Shown here: piece by piece, positions 1 to 7,165 of the stretch
Layout of the letters: every line of letters begins with the position of its first letter
How positions within the stretch are numbered: position 1 is the first letter of the stretch
Assembly: GCA_003224635.1 (NCBI GenBank)
Contig: QHZK01000239.1
Coordinates: 1 to 9,509, forward strand
Source of the DNA: Acidobacteriota bacterium
GTDB taxonomy: Bacteria; Acidobacteriota; Terriglobia; UBA7540
Direction of reading: 5' to 3'
Length of the DNA: 9,509 nucleotides
The notes under the pieces: generated by a model
Seen by the model: the letters and a program-made list of their open reading frames with translations, nothing else
Databases searched by the model: none
What the model was told of the DNA's origin: nothing
Translations under genes and position numbers: made by a program

Positions 1-193
1 CCCAACGGTAGTCGATGATCCCGCGATAAAGCAGGGTCCCGCCAATCGCCAGGAGCATTCCCAGTTCTCCGGCCGCCACGGCGCGCCGGGCGCTGGCCGG
101 CTCGTTCATCCATTTGAGCGAAAGGATAAAGAGCACCGTGGCCGCGAGGTAAGCGATCTGGATCAATTGCTCGCTGACGAGTGGCGTGGTCAT
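1..193 (-). CDS. pntB: NAD(P) transhydrogenase subunit beta, N-terminal part (cut by left window edge)
   Basis: The visible 64 residues begin MTTPLVSEQLIQ and continue with a hydrophobic helix (about 10-26), a motif LKWMNEPASARRA, and a second hydrophobic stretch GMLLAIGGTLLYR. This matches the start of the beta subunit of proton-translocating transhydrogenase, where an LKxLSxPxTAR-like loop follows the first helix and GMLLAI opens the second. The full subunit, about 460 residues, has a membrane domain carrying part of the proton channel and a C-terminal NADP(H)-binding domain that lies outside this window. The ATG overlaps the stop of pntAB as ATGA, and no Shine-Dalgarno sequence precedes it (the upstream bases are an A-rich lysine/serine run), so translation is probably coupled to pntAB. 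The protein acts in the inner membrane with PntAA and PntAB. The identification is firm although most of the gene is missing. Confidence 0.9.
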   Translation of the reverse strand, partial: MTTPLVSEQLIQIAYLAATVLFILSLKWMNEPASARRAVAAGELGMLLAIGGTLLYRGIIDYRW

Positions 194-486
194 GATTTTT
201 TGCTTTTGCCCGCCTTGAACATCTTGAGCATGCGGTCGGTAATCAAAAAGCCGCCGACGATGTTGCTCATCGAAGCAGCCACGGCAAGCGTTCCCAGCAC
301 GGTCGAGAGGGTACTCTTCCGTTCTCCCGCGATGACGATGGCCCCCACCACCGCGATGGCGTCAAGCGCGTTCGTAAGCGACATCAGCGGCGTGTGCAGC
401 AGGCGCGACACCCGCCGGATCACCTCGAAGCCGACGAAGCCCGCCAGCACAAACACGTAGAGGTTGGTAATGAGCTGTTGCGTCAC
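190..486 (-). CDS. pntAB: NAD(P) transhydrogenase subunit alpha part 2 (membrane domain)
   Basis: This 98-residue integral membrane protein starts VTQQLITNLYVFVLAG and ends in a lysine-rich tail MFKAGKSKKS. Three hydrophobic helices are visible, at about 4-22, 34-54 and 58-80, which is the usual make-up of the small membrane part of the split alpha subunit. With PntB it forms the proton channel that drives hydride transfer from NADH to NADP+. The GTG start at 486 was chosen because AGGAGGG lies three bases upstream (490-496) and family similarity begins there. A longer in-frame opening back to an ATG at 627 would translate the GC-rich repeat at 554-602 into an unrelated arginine/proline-rich leader, so it was rejected. 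The gene lies 167 bp after pntAA and overlaps pntB by ATGA. Alpha split into PntAA and PntAB is common outside enterobacteria. Confidence 0.9.
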   Translation of the reverse strand: MTQQLITNLYVFVLAGFVGFEVIRRVSRLLHTPLMSLTNALDAIAVVGAIVIAGERKSTLSTVLGTLAVAASMSNIVGGFLITDRMLKMFKAGKSKKS

Positions 487-489
487 TGT

Positions 490-496
490 CCCTCCT
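490..496 (-). promoter_or_regulatory. Ribosome binding site that sets the pntAB start
   Basis: On the minus strand AGGAGGG is followed by ACA and then the GTG codon of pntAB. This strong anti-16S match (the spacing is short, three bases from the last G) decides in favour of the 98-residue protein over the upstream ATG at 627, which would read through a repeat. Confidence 0.65.
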
Positions 497-553
497 GACT
501 GCTCCGGCCATGACCAATGTTGGAGCGCTGCTTGCTGCGCCCTCTTGCTCGCG

Positions 554-602
554 GCCCTCTCCCCTCTCGGAAGAAGGTGGCGCGCAGCGCCGGGTGAGGG
601 GG
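554..602 (-). repeat. Dispersed GC-rich hairpin repeat (copy B) between pntAA and pntAB
   Basis: Read on the minus strand the stretch begins CCCCCTCACCCGGCGC, then GCGCGCC, a pyrimidine run, and ends in AGGGGAGAGGGC. The first 16 bases are identical to the minus strand of 9010-9025, and the distal AGGGGAGAGGGC recurs there in the same order, so these are two copies of one element. In this copy the hairpin arms have decayed (ACCTTCTTCC faces GAGGGGAGAGGG). Such CCCTCACCC...CCCTCTCCC elements are widespread, REP-like, non-coding intergenic repeats in GC-rich bacteria. It separates pntAA from pntAB and could affect mRNA processing or the relative amounts of the subunits; that effect is inference. 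Confidence 0.7.
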
Positions 603-653
603 CCGCTGGGAAGCGGATGGATGTCATTCCGCGGCAACGCCTAAATGTCGCTC

Positions 654-1832
654 TTAAATGTTGCCTTGGGCGACCTTGGCCGGCAGCGAAAAGAATTCCC
701 GGATCCGCCGGTTGACCACGTCGCCGCCCCGCGTCACCAGGGTCTCGCGGGTGATTTCGTCATCCGAATCGAAACGAAGCTGCCCATTCCTGAACAAGTG
801 AATGAGAAACGCAGAGATGTTCCGCGCGTACATCTGGCTGGCGTGATAGGGAACTGTGCTGGCCAGATTGATGTAGCCGATGAGGGTAACGCCGCCTTCC
901 ACGGCAACCTCTTTTGCCCGTGTCAGCTCGCAGTTTCCGCCCTGCTCGGCCGCGAGGTCCACGATGACGGACCCGGGCGCCATGCGCTCGACCATCTCCC
1001 GCGTCACCAGCACCGGAGGCTTGCGCCCTGGGACAACCGCGGCCGTGATAACCACGTCGCTTTCAGCCACGACGCGCCCGAGGAGCTCGCGCTGCCGCCG
1101 GTAGAATGTTTCATCCTGGGCTCGGGCGTAGCCGCGCGCGTCCTGGGCGTCCTGGGCCTCAATCGGGAGCTCGACGAAGCGCCCTCCGAGGCTTTGCACC
1201 TGCTCTTTCGTGGATGGCCGGAGGTCGTAGGCAGAGGCGACAGCGCCCAGCCTTCGCGCCGTGGCGATGGCTTGCAGCCCGGCCACGCCCGCCCCGATGA
1301 TGAACACGCGCGCGGGAGTAATCGTGCCGGCGGCAGTGGTGAGCATCGGGAACAGCCGCGGCAGGGTGTCGGCGGCGAGCAATACGGCTTTGTAGCCGCA
1401 GATCGTAGCCATGGAGGACAGCACATCCATGCTCTGGGCCCGGGTTATCCTCGGCATCAGCTCGACCGAAAACGCTGTGACGCCAGTGGCCGCGAGTTCT
1501 TGAACGGTTTCGATCGATCCGAGCGGACGCAGAAAGCCGATGAGAATCTGATCGCGCCTCAGCAGCGGCAGGTCGGCCTTGCCGGTCCTGTCGTTCGAGC
1601 CGGGACAGAGCACCTGGACCACCACGTCAGCGGTTCTGAAGACTTCGGATCGCTCCGGCAGGATCCTTGCGCCCCTCCCTACATAATCGGCGTCGGGATA
1701 ACTGGCTTCAACCCCGGCTCCGGTTTCGAGGACTACCTCGAACCCCGCCTTAAGCAGGTTGGGAACGACGGCTGGCGTCAGCGCGACGCGCCGTTCACCC
1801 GGAAAGCTCTCCTTGGGAACACCGACGATCAT
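654..1832 (-). CDS. pntAA: NAD(P) transhydrogenase subunit alpha part 1 (NAD-binding domain)
   Basis: This 392-residue soluble protein is the NAD(H)-binding domain I of proton-translocating transhydrogenase, which passes hydride between NADH and NADP+ on the PntB domain at the cytoplasmic face of the membrane. It belongs to the alanine dehydrogenase/PNT family. Visible signatures are the N-terminal GVPKES...ERRVALTP (about 4-20), the loop MPRITRAQSMDVLSS (126-140) with the nucleotide-contacting R128, Q133, D136 and S139, the Rossmann GAGVAG (180-185), D203 at the end of the second strand, RPSTKEQVQSLG (205-216), and DLAAEQGGNCE (292-302). The length of about 390 matches split-alpha PntAA. The ATG at 1832 coincides with the start of family similarity, although no clear Shine-Dalgarno precedes it. 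It is the first gene of the pntAA-pntAB-pntB operon. The long opposite-strand open frame across this gene is only its GC-rich shadow. Confidence 0.96.
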   Translation of the reverse strand: MIVGVPKESFPGERRVALTPAVVPNLLKAGFEVVLETGAGVEASYPDADYVGRGARILPERSEVFRTADVVVQVLCPGSNDRTGKADLPLLRRDQILIGFLRPLGSIETVQELAATGVTAFSVELMPRITRAQSMDVLSSMATICGYKAVLLAADTLPRLFPMLTTAAGTITPARVFIIGAGVAGLQAIATARRLGAVASAYDLRPSTKEQVQSLGGRFVELPIEAQDAQDARGYARAQDETFYRRQRELLGRVVAESDVVITAAVVPGRKPPVLVTREMVERMAPGSVIVDLAAEQGGNCELTRAKEVAVEGGVTLIGYINLASTVPYHASQMYARNISAFLIHLFRNGQLRFDSDDEITRETLVTRGGDVVNRRIREFFSLPAKVAQGNI

Positions 1833-1884
1833 AAGGGCTGATTAGTGTACCATCCTGTGCAGAGGCACTGGAGAAAAAGCCGCG

Positions 1885-1941
1885 GTAGGGGAGTGCCTTT
1901 ATGCCCTCCCGAGCTGGAGCACCACATGGGTGCTCCCCTAC
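1885..1941. repeat. GTAGGGG-type inverted repeat with inner palindrome
   Basis: The outer arms GTAGGGGAG (1885-1893) and CTCCCCTAC (1933-1941) are perfect 9-bp inverted repeats. Inside, GGAGCACC (1916-1923) pairs with GGTGCTCC (1929-1936) across a five-base loop, so two alternative foldings share the right-hand arm. The outer arm can extend imperfectly, with GAGTGCC facing GGGTGCTC. Short elements bounded by GTAGGGG/CCCCTAC are a recurring non-autonomous repeat type in GC-rich bacteria. No open frame crosses it meaningfully. It is unrelated to the CCCTCACCC repeats elsewhere in the window. Confidence 0.65.
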
Positions 1942-2158
1942 AATGGATCGGCTCGATTACAATTTCTTATGAAGATGATAAGACTATTGCGTTGGACAAT
2001 CACGCCCGTTTTAGACTAATCTCGCTTTGATTCGATGACGGAACCACTCAAAGTCGGCGCGCGCAGGTGTTGTTGTTCAGCGCCAATGCCGACGTGTGGC
2101 GCTCCGCTTACCGCTTAAGCCAGCCGAAGTTTCAGCCTCTAAGCTCAACCCACCGTCG

Positions 2159-2192
2159 CATAGATCGCCCCGAGCGGGCTTTTGTGTCTATG
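2159..2192 (+). promoter_or_regulatory. Leader stem-loop just upstream of the receptor ribosome binding site
   Basis: CATAGA (2159-2164) pairs with TCTATG (2187-2192), and inside it GCCC (2167-2170) pairs with GGGC (2176-2179) around the loop CGAGC, followed by TTTT. The outer stem ends at the first G of the GGGAG ribosome binding site (2192-2196). The structure could therefore influence initiation, or act as a weak terminator or attenuator (GC stem followed by a T run). What is seen is the pairing; any regulatory role is inference. Confidence 0.35.
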
Positions 2193-2203
2193 GGAGATGA
2201 AGC

Positions 2204-3907
2204 ATGTTGACCGCAGAAGCAAAACACCGATACACCGAGACCATTGCCGAAGCCCCAGTTTCTGGCCCGACCAGCTCTGAGTTCCGGGTACGATTCCGGA
2301 ACAGGATTGCGCCCCGGCTGCCAGTGCGCCTGGCCAGCGCGTTGCTGCTGGTCTCGCTGTCAGTGGCCTCAGCGTTCGCCCAGAAAATCAGCGGCGACAT
2401 TGAAGGTACGGTCACCGACCGCTCGGGCGCCGTCGTGCCGAAGGCCGAAGTGGCTGCGCGCAGCTTGGCGACCGGGGCCTTGCGCCTTATGACCACGAAC
2501 GCGAGCGGCACTTATCGGCTTGCCGAATTGCCCATCGGATTCTACGAGGTTTCGGCGTCAGCCGACGGCTTCAAGACGACAGTACGGCAAGTTGAGGTGG
2601 CCACCTCGACAGTATCCCACGCCGACTTCGTCCTGGCCCTGGGCGCCAAGGCGGAATCCGTCGTGGTGTCAGCAACGACCCCTCTCGTCGAAGTCTCCGA
2701 GGACCGCTTGCACACCTTCGTCGATCAGCACCGAGTCACCAATCTGCCGATCAGCGGCCGCGACATCAATTCCTTGCTTGGAATCGTTCCGGGCGTTCAG
2801 CGCGTGCCCGGCGGCGGTTTCCTGACCATCAACATCAACGGCGTGCGGCGCTCCGCCAACAACTTCCTGGTGGATGGCATTTCGAACAACGACCGCTTCT
2901 ACGGCGATTCGGTCTTGAACCAAACCGGGGTGGTGGGCATTCCTGCGACGCTGATCCCTATCGACGCCACTCAGGAGTTTGTGGTCGAGGAGCTTCCCTC
3001 GGCCGAATTCGGGGTAAAAGGCGGCGCCGTGATCAACGTGGTGATGAAGAGCGGCGGGAACGACCTGCACGGCTCCGCCTATTACCTCGGCCACTCGGAC
3101 TCGACGGACGCTCGGAACTTCTTTTCGGCGAACCGTCCGCCGTTCAGGAACCAGCAGTTTGGAGGCGTAGCGGGAGGACCGATCGTGAAAGACCGGACCT
3201 TCTTCTTTGTGAGCTACGAAGCGCAGCGGCTGAGCGCCGAGGCGCCGTACGTTGCGGTCGCCCCCACTGAGAGTGAAGTGCTTGCCGCGAGAGCGCGCAT
3301 CGCCGGCCTCGGACTCAACACGAACCCGGCGGGTGAGAACCTGCTGAAGTTTTTTCCCATCAATCCCGACGCCCAGGGGAACAGACTGGCGGTGACGGCC
3401 CCGACCACCGACAGTATGAACGGGTTTTCGTTGAAGATCGACCACAAGGTCAACCAGAATCATTCCATCTCGGGACGATACTTCTTTGGCGACAGCCTGC
3501 AGTCGGCCCCGGCGCAGACTGGAGAGTTGACGCCGCCCGCGCCCTACGGGCCTGATCTGTTCAATTCCGTGGCGCCCACGCGGGCCCAGCTTGGGGGACT
3601 GAGTTGGACCTGGATCATCAGTTCCATCGCAGGCCCTCGAAATCAACAACCACATCAACCCTCTGGACCTGGGAATCAACACGGGCGCTCTGGACCCGGC
3701 CGACTATGGAGTCCCGGTAGTGAACGTGAGCGACTTTGGAAGCATCGGCGGCGTCGCGGGCTACCCCTTGGCCACGCAACCCAACCAGTCTCTCGACTGG
3801 TCCGAGCACTTCACCGACACGCGCGGCAAGCACACGCTGAAGCTGGGTGGCAACTGGCAGCGCGCCTATACCAACGGCCTGCGCAACCGGGCGCGCACCA
3901 CCTTTGA
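2204..3907 (+). CDS. TonB-dependent receptor, N-terminal fragment (signal peptide, CarboxypepD_reg-like domain, plug)
   Basis: The frame opens at an ATG with GGGAG seven bases upstream. A basic stretch RFRNRIAPRLPVR (about 30-42) precedes a hydrophobic core, and a cleavage site ASAFA|Q lies near residue 59, so this is a signal peptide with an unusually long n-region. Residues 62-147 form a carboxypeptidase-regulatory-like beta-sandwich (GTVTDRSGAVVPKAEV, GTYRLAELPIGFYEVSASADGF). Residues 150-290 are the plug (LPISGRDINSLLGIVPGVQ, NGVRRSANNFLVDGISNND, AEFGVKGGAVINVVMKSGGN), followed by early barrel strands (FFFVSYEAQRL). Genuine similarity stops at WIISS, about residue 474. The remaining 93 or so residues are a glycine/arginine/proline-rich out-of-frame tail with no family resemblance. 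The protein would be exported to the periplasm but lacks most of the barrel. An alternative GTG start at 2324 would give a conventional signal peptide but has no ribosome binding site. Confidence 0.8.
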   Translation: MLTAEAKHRYTETIAEAPVSGPTSSEFRVRFRNRIAPRLPVRLASALLLVSLSVASAFAQKISGDIEGTVTDRSGAVVPKAEVAARSLATGALRLMTTNASGTYRLAELPIGFYEVSASADGFKTTVRQVEVATSTVSHADFVLALGAKAESVVVSATTPLVEVSEDRLHTFVDQHRVTNLPISGRDINSLLGIVPGVQRVPGGGFLTININGVRRSANNFLVDGISNNDRFYGDSVLNQTGVVGIPATLIPIDATQEFVVEELPSAEFGVKGGAVINVVMKSGGNDLHGSAYYLGHSDSTDARNFFSANRPPFRNQQFGGVAGGPIVKDRTFFFVSYEAQRLSAEAPYVAVAPTESEVLAARARIAGLGLNTNPAGENLLKFFPINPDAQGNRLAVTAPTTDSMNGFSLKIDHKVNQNHSISGRYFFGDSLQSAPAQTGELTPPAPYGPDLFNSVAPTRAQLGGLSWTWIISSIAGPRNQQPHQPSGPGNQHGRSGPGRLWSPGSERERLWKHRRRRGLPLGHATQPVSRLVRALHRHARQAHAEAGWQLAARLYQRPAQPGAHHL

Positions 3908-5459
3908 CGTTCTGGCCCCGAACCACGTCGATGCGCTCACCAGCCTGCTGCTGGGCCGTTTCGACGACGCCTCGCGTTCCTTTGGGGACACGCGGCGCTT
4001 GATCTCCGAGGGCTCGGCCGGCTTCTACGTCGAGGACGATTGGAAGGTGCGCCCGCGGCTGACCCTGAACGTCGGCCTGCGCTATGATCTGAACGGCGCC
4101 ATTGGCGAGGAGCGAGACCGCGGATCAAACTTCTTTCCCGGCCGGGGATTGGTCGACATCGGGCACGGTCTTTCACGCCTTTACAACCTCGACCAGGACG
4201 CCTTCGGCCCGCGCCTGGGCTTCGCCTGGGACGTTTTCGGAGACGGCAAAACGGCCGTGCGAGGAGGGTATGCGCTGGCCTACGACGTGCCGACTTTCGG
4301 CACGCTCGCCGCTCCGCGAGTCTCATTCGTCGGTGGCGCGAATGCGGCGGCGTTCACCCAGATCGATCAAGGAGTCTTCTCGGTTTCTTTGGATCAGCTC
4401 AGTGTCGCGCCCGGCGTGCCGATCTTCGGCCCTAACCCAACCCCTAATCCCCCGTACAACGCCTTCGCCATCGCGCCGAACTTCGAGACGCCGCTCATCC
4501 ACTATTTCAACTTGTCCGTGGAACGGCAGCTTGCGGCCAACACGGCCCTTACCGTTTCGTACGTCGGCTCACGCGGCGGTGATTTGTTTATCTACCGTGA
4601 CCTGAACGCTCCACCGGTCGGGACCTCGCTCGACAACATTCAGGCATCGCGGCCGTTTGACAGCGCCTTTCCCGACTTGAAGCACATCATCCAGCTCACT
4701 AACCTGGGAAAGTCCTGGTACGACAGCCTGCAGGCGTCGGTGCGGCAGCGCAACTGGCACGGCCTTGACGCGCAGTACAACTTCACCTGGTCAAAGTCGC
4801 TCGACTACAGTTCGGTCAACCGCGGCAGCCAGAGCAGCTTCCCCCAGCTTGACAATCCGCTGGACATCGCCAACAACAAAGGCCCTTCCGATTTCGACGT
4901 GCCCTTCAACTTCAACGTCGGCGGCACGTACAAAGTCCCCAGGGCGCAAAAGTTGAGGCGCCTCGGTGACGGTTGGGAGCTGGCCGGTGTTTACACGGCG
5001 CTCGGGTGCCGGCCGTTCACGCCCATGATCGGCTCGCTGGACCCCTCCGGGCAGGACATCCGCGCCGTCCGCGCCAACTGGAACGGACAACCCGTTGAGT
5101 ACCATGCTCGCGACCCGCAGCACTACGTGGCGAACCCCCAGGTATTCTCGGTTCCGCCGAATGGGACAATCGGCACCGCGGGACGCAATATCCTGCGCGG
5201 ACCGGGCCTCAGCCAACTCGACCTCTCCCTCATCAAGAACACAAAGATCAACGAACGCTTCAGCCTGCAATTCCGATTGGAAACGTTCAACCTGCTGAAC
5301 AGGGCGAATTTTGGAGATCCCGGCAACAACGTTCGCCTGGCAACCTTCGGCACGATTACGTCGACGCCAGAGGTGCAGTCCGCCAAAGAAGGAGGGGGCG
5401 CCGTGGTCGGAGGAAGCAGCGCCCGCACCATGCAGGGTGTTCTGAAGCTGGTCTTCTGA
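3720..5459 (+). CDS. TonB-dependent receptor, C-terminal barrel fragment
   Basis: This open frame (579 residues from a GTG; related sequence actually begins upstream at about 3627) holds most of the outer-membrane barrel. Recognisable pieces are FTDTRGKHTLKLGGNWQR, GFYVEDDWKVRPRLTLNVGLRYD, AFGPRLGFAWDVFGDGKTAVRGG, NLSVERQLAANTALTVSYVGSRG and the C-terminal FSLQFRLETFNLLNRANFG. The last residues, MQGVLKLVF, end in phenylalanine, the usual signal for outer-membrane insertion. Acidobacterial Oar-like receptors share this order. The first 60-odd bases of the frame overlap the neighbouring fragment out of phase. The GTG is an arbitrary first start codon, not a likely initiation site, because it has no signal peptide or ribosome binding site. 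The fragment is therefore probably untranslated unless the frame change is an artefact. Its intact sequence suggests a recent break. Confidence 0.8.
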   Translation: MNVSDFGSIGGVAGYPLATQPNQSLDWSEHFTDTRGKHTLKLGGNWQRAYTNGLRNRARTTFDVLAPNHVDALTSLLLGRFDDASRSFGDTRRLISEGSAGFYVEDDWKVRPRLTLNVGLRYDLNGAIGEERDRGSNFFPGRGLVDIGHGLSRLYNLDQDAFGPRLGFAWDVFGDGKTAVRGGYALAYDVPTFGTLAAPRVSFVGGANAAAFTQIDQGVFSVSLDQLSVAPGVPIFGPNPTPNPPYNAFAIAPNFETPLIHYFNLSVERQLAANTALTVSYVGSRGGDLFIYRDLNAPPVGTSLDNIQASRPFDSAFPDLKHIIQLTNLGKSWYDSLQASVRQRNWHGLDAQYNFTWSKSLDYSSVNRGSQSSFPQLDNPLDIANNKGPSDFDVPFNFNVGGTYKVPRAQKLRRLGDGWELAGVYTALGCRPFTPMIGSLDPSGQDIRAVRANWNGQPVEYHARDPQHYVANPQVFSVPPNGTIGTAGRNILRGPGLSQLDLSLIKNTKINERFSLQFRLETFNLLNRANFGDPGNNVRLATFGTITSTPEVQSAKEGGGAVVGGSSARTMQGVLKLVF

Positions 5460-5493
5460 AAGCCGCTGCCGATAGACATCGAACCTTCCTGCC

Positions 5494-7083
5494 TCAAGCG
5501 GCGACGGCCGATGGTTCGTAAATCAAGGAGGACTTTCTCATGTCTTCTTCAACTCCCGGCCTCCAGAATTCGACCACCGCTAACCCGCGCCGCTTCCGAG
5601 AGCCGGTGTACTCGCTCAAATCAAGCATATAGGCTGCAAAGACCTTGCCCGGCCGGGCGCTTACGGTCAGGCGTGACCGCACCAAGTGCAGGAGCTTAAG
5701 GTCCGCCAGTTCGTGAATCAAATCGACTTCGTTTCCCTTGGCGTCGGCGTCCAGCAGGAAGCAGTTGGACTCCGCCTTCTCGAGGCAGAAGCTGCACACG
5801 CGCTGAAACTCCTGATTCAGGGCCTGGTCGTCGTCCGACGTATCGCGCTTGACCTCCTCTCGCTTGGCGCCCTCACATTCGCCCGCCGCAACATTCACAT
5901 CCTCCGCTGTGATCTTGTTGGCGTGCTGCGGGTGAGAGCAGATGCGCTCGCGCGCCACATCGAGCGACGTGCGGAAGATCGACAGAAAGTCCCGCGCTAC
6001 ACCTCCGCTCGCCAGTACTAGGCGATCGACCGCGCCATCCGTCATGAGCTGGGCGACGTCAACTTCGCATTCCCGAGCCAAGTTGGTCAAAATCCTCAGC
6101 AGGAACTCCTTGGCCATCGAATACCTTTCCAGGGTCATATCGAGATCGATCTGGTCGGCATCCTCGCCCAGCTTAATCCCAACCGGCGGGTCACTGTGGC
6201 GGTACCAGTCCGTCCGGTGCCGGATGGTTCCAATCTTCAGCCAGAGGTCGTGGTCTTTGGCCATTCGGTGGAAATAATCAATTACCTGCGGTTGGTCTTC
6301 CCTCCGGAGGTGGTACAAGTCGTCCAGAAGAAGGTACGAGTCGCCGGACGAAAGCTGGGCAATCGCCCGAAAGGTGCGCTGATATTCCATGACGTGATGG
6401 CGGAGGAAATCGATCTTGCTCCGCCGGAACTGTTCTTGGACTCTCTCGTTGCGGCTCGCAGCCGAACTTACTTTCTGCTCTGCCGAGGCCGACACTGCAG
6501 GAGAGATGATGCGTCCTCCGGCCCTGGCCAGAGTTTCTACACTCTCGAGAGTGCCCGTGGTGAGGCTGAGTTCCGCCGCGTCCGCCGCCTGCAATTCATT
6601 CTCCAGGGCGTCGATTTGGGACTGTAAGCACAGGGATACTTCAGCGACGCTCTCGTCCCTGGACGGTGACGACGAAGCGTGAATTTTGAGCAGTCTCTGC
6701 AGCCTCTGCCAGAATGGGACGCGCTCGGCGGCGCGGAGAGCGGTGGTGTGCAGCCACGCATTGAATTTTTGAAAGGCAGAAATCAGCACGCTCAGCAAAA
6801 CGTCCGGGTAGCTGTTGCCTTTGAAGGCCTCCAGATTGACGTACGCGATGGGGCGGCGGGCCGTAGTCAAGTCCGCCGCAGCCTTTCTCAGCAGGCTTGA
6901 TTTGCCTGATCCTCGCCGCCCGAAAATAATATGGTGCCGCCGGCTGGTAGCCCGGCGCAGGGTGCCTGGGGCCGGCTCAATGAAGTGCTTGATCCCCTCG
7001 TCCGTCGAGCGGGCGGCTTCTTCGACCTTCATGGCCAGTGCCAGAACCCGATCGGAATTGATGACTTCCTGTTCGTTCGTCAC
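5494..7083 (-). CDS. P-loop AAA-type ATPase, ORC/CDC6-like, function unknown
   Basis: This 529-residue cytoplasmic protein has Walker A FGRRGSGKSS (54-63) and Walker B YLLLDD (250-255). A sensor-1-like LKIGTIRHRTDW follows at 282-293, and GGVARDFLSIF (360-370) has an arginine placed like sensor 2. The C-terminal region (about 422-495) looks like a winged helix, as in ORC1/CDC6-type ATPases. Between the Walker motifs lies an unusually long insert (about 105-245), rich in Ala, Glu, Gln and Ser and probably helical or coiled-coil (IDALENELQAADAAEL). There is no transmembrane segment. The GTG start has GGAGG seven bases upstream (7091-7095). The gene converges on the receptor with a 34-bp gap and has no partner on its strand except a possible tiny membrane ORF. 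Bacterial ATPases of this shape occur alone and in defence loci, but nothing here proves such a role. KAP or STAND-like NTPases are alternatives. Confidence 0.75.
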   Translation of the reverse strand: MTNEQEVINSDRVLALAMKVEEAARSTDEGIKHFIEPAPGTLRRATSRRHHIIFGRRGSGKSSLLRKAAADLTTARRPIAYVNLEAFKGNSYPDVLLSVLISAFQKFNAWLHTTALRAAERVPFWQRLQRLLKIHASSSPSRDESVAEVSLCLQSQIDALENELQAADAAELSLTTGTLESVETLARAGGRIISPAVSASAEQKVSSAASRNERVQEQFRRSKIDFLRHHVMEYQRTFRAIAQLSSGDSYLLLDDLYHLRREDQPQVIDYFHRMAKDHDLWLKIGTIRHRTDWYRHSDPPVGIKLGEDADQIDLDMTLERYSMAKEFLLRILTNLARECEVDVAQLMTDGAVDRLVLASGGVARDFLSIFRTSLDVARERICSHPQHANKITAEDVNVAAGECEGAKREEVKRDTSDDDQALNQEFQRVCSFCLEKAESNCFLLDADAKGNEVDLIHELADLKLLHLVRSRLTVSARPGKVFAAYMLDLSEYTGSRKRRGLAVVEFWRPGVEEDMRKSSLIYEPSAVAA

Positions 7084-7090
7084 GATTGGT

Positions 7091-7095
7091 CCTCC
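7091..7095 (-). promoter_or_regulatory. Ribosome binding site supporting the GTG start of the ATPase
   Basis: On the minus strand GGAGG is followed by ACCAATC and the GTG codon, an optimal seven-base spacing. It supports a non-ATG start at 7083. Confidence 0.6.
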
Positions 7096-7165
7096 AGGGC
7101 GCAGCGCCTCCAGGAGACGTGCCAGTCACTTGCAAGCTCCGCCGCGCTTAGATTCGAACTTCTAT

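Larger units (their letters stand above)
1833..2203. other. Divergent intergenic region between pntAA and the TonB-dependent receptor
   Basis: No gene is visible in these 371 bases, which separate two divergently transcribed genes and so must hold promoters for both. They contain a GTAGGGG inverted repeat (1885-1941), a moderately AT-rich stretch (about 1960-2035) and a leader hairpin (2159-2192). A weak plus-strand promoter guess is TTGGAC at 1992-1997 with ACTAAT at 2015-2020, spacing 17. This would give a leader of roughly 175 bases for the receptor mRNA. The match is modest and I would not rely on it. Confidence 0.5.
2204..5459 (+). pseudogene. TonB-dependent receptor, Oar-like, interrupted by a frame change near 3626
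   Basis: The two overlapping open frames described separately are halves of one gene. The first frame carries signal peptide, carboxypeptidase-regulatory-like domain, plug and early barrel up to the residues WTWIISS (3605-3625). The second frame resumes family-like sequence at SQALEINNHINPLDLG (from 3627) and runs to the terminal phenylalanine. The second frame has a stop at 3600-3602, so the change must lie between there and about 3630. Joined, the product would be about 1,084 residues, within the usual range for this family. In relatives the WTWI..S strand is normally followed by a VNE-R-G-type strand before the next segment. That strand is missing here, so I infer a small deletion of 3n+2 bases rather than one lost base. 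A sequencing or assembly error remains possible. If real, the intact receptor is not made. Confidence 0.75.

Noticed and set aside
487..627. Upstream ATG extension of pntAB to 145 residues
   Set aside because: The added 47 residues translate the dispersed repeat and are not PntAB-like. The GTG at 486 has a strong AGGAGGG site.
645..1841. 398-codon open frame on the plus strand
   Set aside because: It lies exactly opposite pntAA, whose family motifs are unmistakable. The plus-strand product is a His/Arg/Gly-rich shadow with no recognisable domain.
2669..3682. 337-codon open frame on the minus strand
   Set aside because: It is the complement of the receptor plug and barrel coding region, with no motifs and no ribosome binding site context.
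5460..5493. Possible bidirectional terminator between the convergent receptor and ATPase genes
   Set aside because: Only GCCGCT and AGCGGC (across about 5462-5505) can pair, with a loop of over 30 bases and no T tract.
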